Of a stretch of 8,378 nucleotides of DNA, positions 6,323 through 8,378 are shown one piece after another. The first letter of the stretch is position 1, and each line of letters starts with the position of its first letter. The notes under the pieces are model-generated. The model saw nothing but the letters and a program-made list of their open reading frames with translations, was not told the origin of the DNA and ran no database searches. The translations under genes and the position numbers were made by a program. The stretch comes from Simkania sp. (GTDB lineage: Bacteria > Chlamydiota > Chlamydiia > Chlamydiales > Simkaniaceae): assembly GCA_028281425.1 (NCBI GenBank), contig JANQJX010000118.1, positions 1-8,378 of the forward strand, read 5' to 3'.

Positions 6323-6719
6323 ATTTTAATTTTAATTTTAAGAACTTTTGAGTTTGAGAACTGAAGCTTATCAAAATAGACTGGTTTTGATGCATTACAT
6401 TCCAAAGGAAAAATTTCAATTGATCTTATGGGGCAATGTTTTCTTCTTAACTCACACTTATTTTTCTCACAATAATGCCAAGAATTTCATTTTTTTGCAA
6501 ACATTCCCTTTAAGGATTTGCTTAAAATCGAAAAAAATTGGCCTCTTTTTAACTCTTTACCTTTAATCTTAACCCAGATTTCCTTAAGGGGGCTTCCTTA
6601 AACTGAAAAATTTTTCGGATCCATTGAGATTTTTTTCGAAAATTGTGAAAGGTGCAAATTTAATAGACTCTTGAGAGCAAAAGGAGATGCGACTTATCTT
6701 AAGGCCTAAGGAGAAAAGA

Positions 6720-6758
6720 TCCTTTAGACGATGACTTTCCAGTTCAAGGCAGTCTCTT
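6720..6758 (+). repeat. Dispersed ~40-bp element, copy 2
   Basis: It matches the reverse complement of 2099-2137, so the two copies are inverted relative to each other and bracket the whole cluster from the oxidoreductase to csp. The 33-bp core is at 6724-6756. The AAGGCAGT end of the element also forms one arm of the hairpin at 6746-6799. Confidence 0.7.
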
Positions 6759-6803
6759 AAGAGACCCTCTTAAAATTTTTCTTTTTCAAGGACTGCCTTT
6801 TTG
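6746..6803 (+). terminator. Terminator-like hairpin with T-run
   Basis: AAGGCAGTC (6746-6754) pairs perfectly with GACTGCCTT (6791-6799), and the T-run continues to 6802. The 36-base loop is long for a classical intrinsic terminator and contains its own AT-rich pairing options. No gene ends just upstream, so if real it would terminate a small non-coding transcript or leftover read-through. Confidence 0.35.
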
Positions 6804-6938
6804 TATGGATCCCTTTGAGAATTTATTGGCTTTTCAAAAAACACTCGCGCACACCTTTTCGAAAGAGCTCATGAGAGATGTGGGTTAAGTAGAACTTTAT
6901 ATCAGGCAGCCCCCTTAAGTGAAAAGATGTGTAAGAAT

Positions 6939-6969
6939 TTGTGAATTTAATGATTGGAATTGGTATAAC
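6939..6969 (+). promoter_or_regulatory. Possible mtaB promoter
   Basis: TTGTGA at 6939-6944 and TATAAC at 6964-6969 are separated by 19 bases, near the upper limit for a sigma-70 type promoter. Transcription would begin only a few bases before the ATG at 6979. That fits the lack of any Shine-Dalgarno sequence there and would give a leaderless message. This is a weak match and an inference. Confidence 0.3.
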
Positions 6970-6978
6970 CTCTAAAAT

Positions 6979-8244
6979 ATGAAAAGAAAAACCTATAAAA
7001 TTGTCACCTTAGGGTGTCGTACCAATCAGTATGAGTCACAGGCCTATGCGAATCAGCTCAAAGAAAAAGGGTATGTTTTAGCAAAAGACAATGAAAAAGC
7101 GGATGTTTGTATTGTCAATACCTGTACAGTCACCGCTGCTGCCGATAAAAAGAGCCTTTACCAAATTCGTCGGCTAAAAAAAGAATTCCCTAAAAAACTC
7201 ATCGTTACGGGGTGCTTGGTGAGTGGCTCTAAAAAAAGAGCCTCTCCTTTAGAGGGGGTTGATGCCATTGTTCAAAATGATCATAAAGAAAATTTGCTTC
7301 CCATGGTTTTCCCCGATGAATCTTGGAGTGAATTTAAAATCAATCATTTTGAAGCTCATACGCGTGCTTTTGTCAAAATTCAAGATGGGTGCAATTCTTA
7401 TTGTAGCTATTGTGTCATTCCCTTTGTCAGAGGACGTTCTCGCTCTAAATCGGTCAAAGAAATTATAAAAGAGGTCAAAGCGCTTGTTGCAAATGGGTAT
7501 CGAGAAGTTGTTTTAACAGGGATTAACATTGGCGATTTTGATGGAGGCAATTTAGAAAAGAAGGTCCCTTTAAGTGTCCTTGTAAAAGAAATCGATACCA
7601 TTGAAGGGCTTGAGCGCATCCGCATCTCATCGATTGATCCTGATGAAGTAGATGAGGCTCTTATCGAAGCTGTCATTCATGGAAAAAAGACTTGTCAGTC
7701 GATGCATATCGTCTTGCAATCGGGATCCAACATCACCTTGAAGAAAATGGGACGCAAGTATACCAAGCAAGACTTTATCTACACAGCCAGCCGTCTTCTG
7801 AAAGAAAATCCCGATTTTACCTTTACAACTGATCTTATTGTAGGATTTCCAGGAGAAACTGAAGAAGACTTTTTGGAAACAGTAGAGATGGTGAAAAAGA
7901 TGTGTTTTGCTAAAGTGCATCTTTTCCCCTATAGCGATCGTCCTCATACACGTGCCTCTCGTATGGAAAGCAAAGTGGATCAAAAAATCATTGCTAAGCG
8001 AATCAAAACCCTCAAAATGGTTGCTGATCGGGTGGCCTATGATCTTAGAAATAGATATCTTAGTCGCACTTTTGATGTTCTTTTTGAAGCAAAAGTAAAG
8101 GGGGGAGGAGTCAAAGGGCATACCACTCATTTTTTACCGATTTGTCTTCCTAAAGAAAAAGTGCGTCTTGGTGAAATTATTTCTGTAAAGTGCCTAGAAA
8201 ACACCTTCGAAACTTTGATTGGGAAAAAGGTAGGGTCGAGATGA
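6979..8244 (+). CDS. mtaB: tRNA t6A37 methylthiotransferase MtaB
   Basis: This 421-residue radical-SAM enzyme is of the MiaB/RimO family. The N-terminal methylthiotransferase domain starts TLGCRTNQYESQ, the form typical of MtaB, with cluster cysteines at about C13, C49 and C79. The radical-SAM motif CNSYCSYC (C138, C142, C145) follows, then TGINIGDF at 180-187 and a C-terminal TRAM-like RNA-binding region over about the last 70 residues. MtaB adds a methylthio group to t6A at position 37 of tRNAs that read ANN codons, which stabilises codon pairing. All six cluster cysteines are present and length is normal. The ATG at 6979 begins right at the conserved strand but has no Shine-Dalgarno sequence. 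The stop overlaps the next gene as ATGA. Confidence 0.94.
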   Translation: MKRKTYKIVTLGCRTNQYESQAYANQLKEKGYVLAKDNEKADVCIVNTCTVTAAADKKSLYQIRRLKKEFPKKLIVTGCLVSGSKKRASPLEGVDAIVQNDHKENLLPMVFPDESWSEFKINHFEAHTRAFVKIQDGCNSYCSYCVIPFVRGRSRSKSVKEIIKEVKALVANGYREVVLTGINIGDFDGGNLEKKVPLSVLVKEIDTIEGLERIRISSIDPDEVDEALIEAVIHGKKTCQSMHIVLQSGSNITLKKMGRKYTKQDFIYTASRLLKENPDFTFTTDLIVGFPGETEEDFLETVEMVKKMCFAKVHLFPYSDRPHTRASRMESKVDQKIIAKRIKTLKMVADRVAYDLRNRYLSRTFDVLFEAKVKGGGVKGHTTHFLPICLPKEKVRLGEIISVKCLENTFETLIGKKVGSR

Positions 8245-8378
8245 GAATGAAAATGGGCTCTTTTCATCGTCCTTTTTCTCATGACCTGGGAAAAAGCTGC
8301 TTGATTCCAAAAAGTGCATGCACCCTCTTAGCCTATCCAACGCGTCTTGTTTTGTCTTCTTTAGACAAAAAGCAAAAA
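8241..8378 (+). CDS. Unrecognised protein, N-terminal part (runs off the window)
   Basis: An open frame of 46 codons starts at the ATG overlapping the mtaB stop and continues past the window end. It begins MRMKMGSFHRPFSHDLGKSC and continues with LIPKSACTLLAYPTRL. In-frame ATGs at 8247 and 8253 are alternative starts. It has no signal peptide or family motif that I recognise. The four-base overlap and continuing open frame make it likely to be a real gene co-transcribed with mtaB. Function is unknown. Confidence 0.6.
   Translation, partial: MRMKMGSFHRPFSHDLGKSCLIPKSACTLLAYPTRLVLSSLDKKQK

Larger units (their letters stand above)
6703..6888 (+). other. Open, startless 61-codon stretch, possible gene relic
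   Basis: The frame is open from just after a TAA at 6700-6702 to a TAA at 6886-6888. It includes LDDDFPVQGSLLRDPLKIF and, from an ATG at 6805, MDPFENLLAFQKTLAHTF. The peptide around LDDDFPVQGSL recurs in the distant copy at 2101-2133, and most base differences fall at third codon positions. There is no start codon at the beginning and no ribosome binding site before the ATG. It may be a relic of a coding repeat; it could also be chance. Confidence 0.25.
6583..6919. repeat. 337-bp segment bounded by perfect 12-bp inverted repeats (possible MITE-like element)
   Basis: CTTAAGGGGGCT at 6583-6594 is the exact reverse complement of AGCCCCCTTAAG at 6908-6919. The match extends inward as CCT-A with two mismatches, giving about 17-18 bp. 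Between them lie two more CTTAAG sites (6698-6703 and 6756-6761), the latter at the centre of a perfect 14-bp palindrome at 6752-6765. There is no transposase gene and I found no obvious target-site duplication. A non-autonomous mobile element or a large structured RNA are both possible. Confidence 0.4.
6261..6978. other. 718-bp intergenic region between divergent csp and mtaB
   Basis: No gene here is convincing. The left part (6261-6580) holds the csp leader and AT-rich sequence. A 72-codon plus-strand frame at 6348-6566 starts with TTG, has no ribosome binding site and no recognisable motif, so I do not call it. The right part (6583-6919) is structured, with an outer inverted repeat, four CTTAAG palindromes, a copy of the dispersed element and a terminator-like hairpin. 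The last 60 bases should hold the mtaB promoter. Confidence 0.6.

Noticed and set aside
6348..6566. 72-codon plus-strand frame in the csp-mtaB gap
   Set aside because: TTG start, no ribosome binding site, low-complexity Phe/Leu composition and no motif. It is likely a chance frame in AT-rich DNA.
7627..8130. 167-codon minus-strand frame inside mtaB
   Set aside because: It lies wholly antisense to a gene with all family motifs. A long antisense frame here follows from the codon use of the real gene.
1..8378. CRISPR array, tRNA or rRNA genes
   Set aside because: I found no evenly spaced repeat-spacer series, no cloverleaf with a CCA end, and no rRNA-like sequence on either strand.

Overview
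The window looks like chromosomal DNA of an AT-rich, probably intracellular bacterium. The best guess is an environmental member of the Chlamydiota. This rests on the adjacent metallo-beta-lactamase (PhnP-like) and hflX genes, an order I remember from Chlamydia (CT380-CT379). It also rests on base composition and on retropepsin-like secreted proteins beside housekeeping genes. No rRNA or lineage-specific marker lies in the window, so the assignment is an inference.

Left part (1-2042, minus strand): a tandem array. A 303-residue membrane-anchored protein with two retropepsin-like halves (858-1769) is followed by a 216-residue secreted protein of unknown function (61-711). Nineteen bases further on, at the window edge, a second near-identical protease paralogue begins (1-41). 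Two pairs of 67-bp repeats show that a unit of leader, secreted protein and protease was duplicated. In the outer copy the secreted-protein slot has shrunk to about 170 bp of apparent remnant.

Middle part (2202-5986, plus strand): four genes in a tight run. They encode an FAD-dependent oxidoreductase resembling the oxidase half of MnmC (broken by a one-base frameshift), a PhnP-like metallo-hydrolase, the ribosome-associated GTPase HflX, and a RadC-family JAB/MPN protein. The last three each overlap the preceding gene by four bases, so they are probably one transcript. A convergent cold-shock-domain gene (6045-6260, minus strand) ends opposite radC across a hairpin.

Right part (6261-8378): about 700 bp without a convincing gene but rich in structure. 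It holds a 12-bp perfect inverted repeat about 340 bp apart, four CTTAAG palindromes, a terminator-like hairpin, and an inverted copy of a roughly 40-bp element also found near 2100. Then comes mtaB, a radical-SAM tRNA methylthiotransferase with no Shine-Dalgarno sequence, and the start of an unrecognised gene overlapping its stop codon.

Most of the coding content is ordinary housekeeping (translation, tRNA modification). The unusual material is the duplicated protease/secreted-protein array, the frameshifted oxidoreductase and the repeat family that brackets the central gene cluster.
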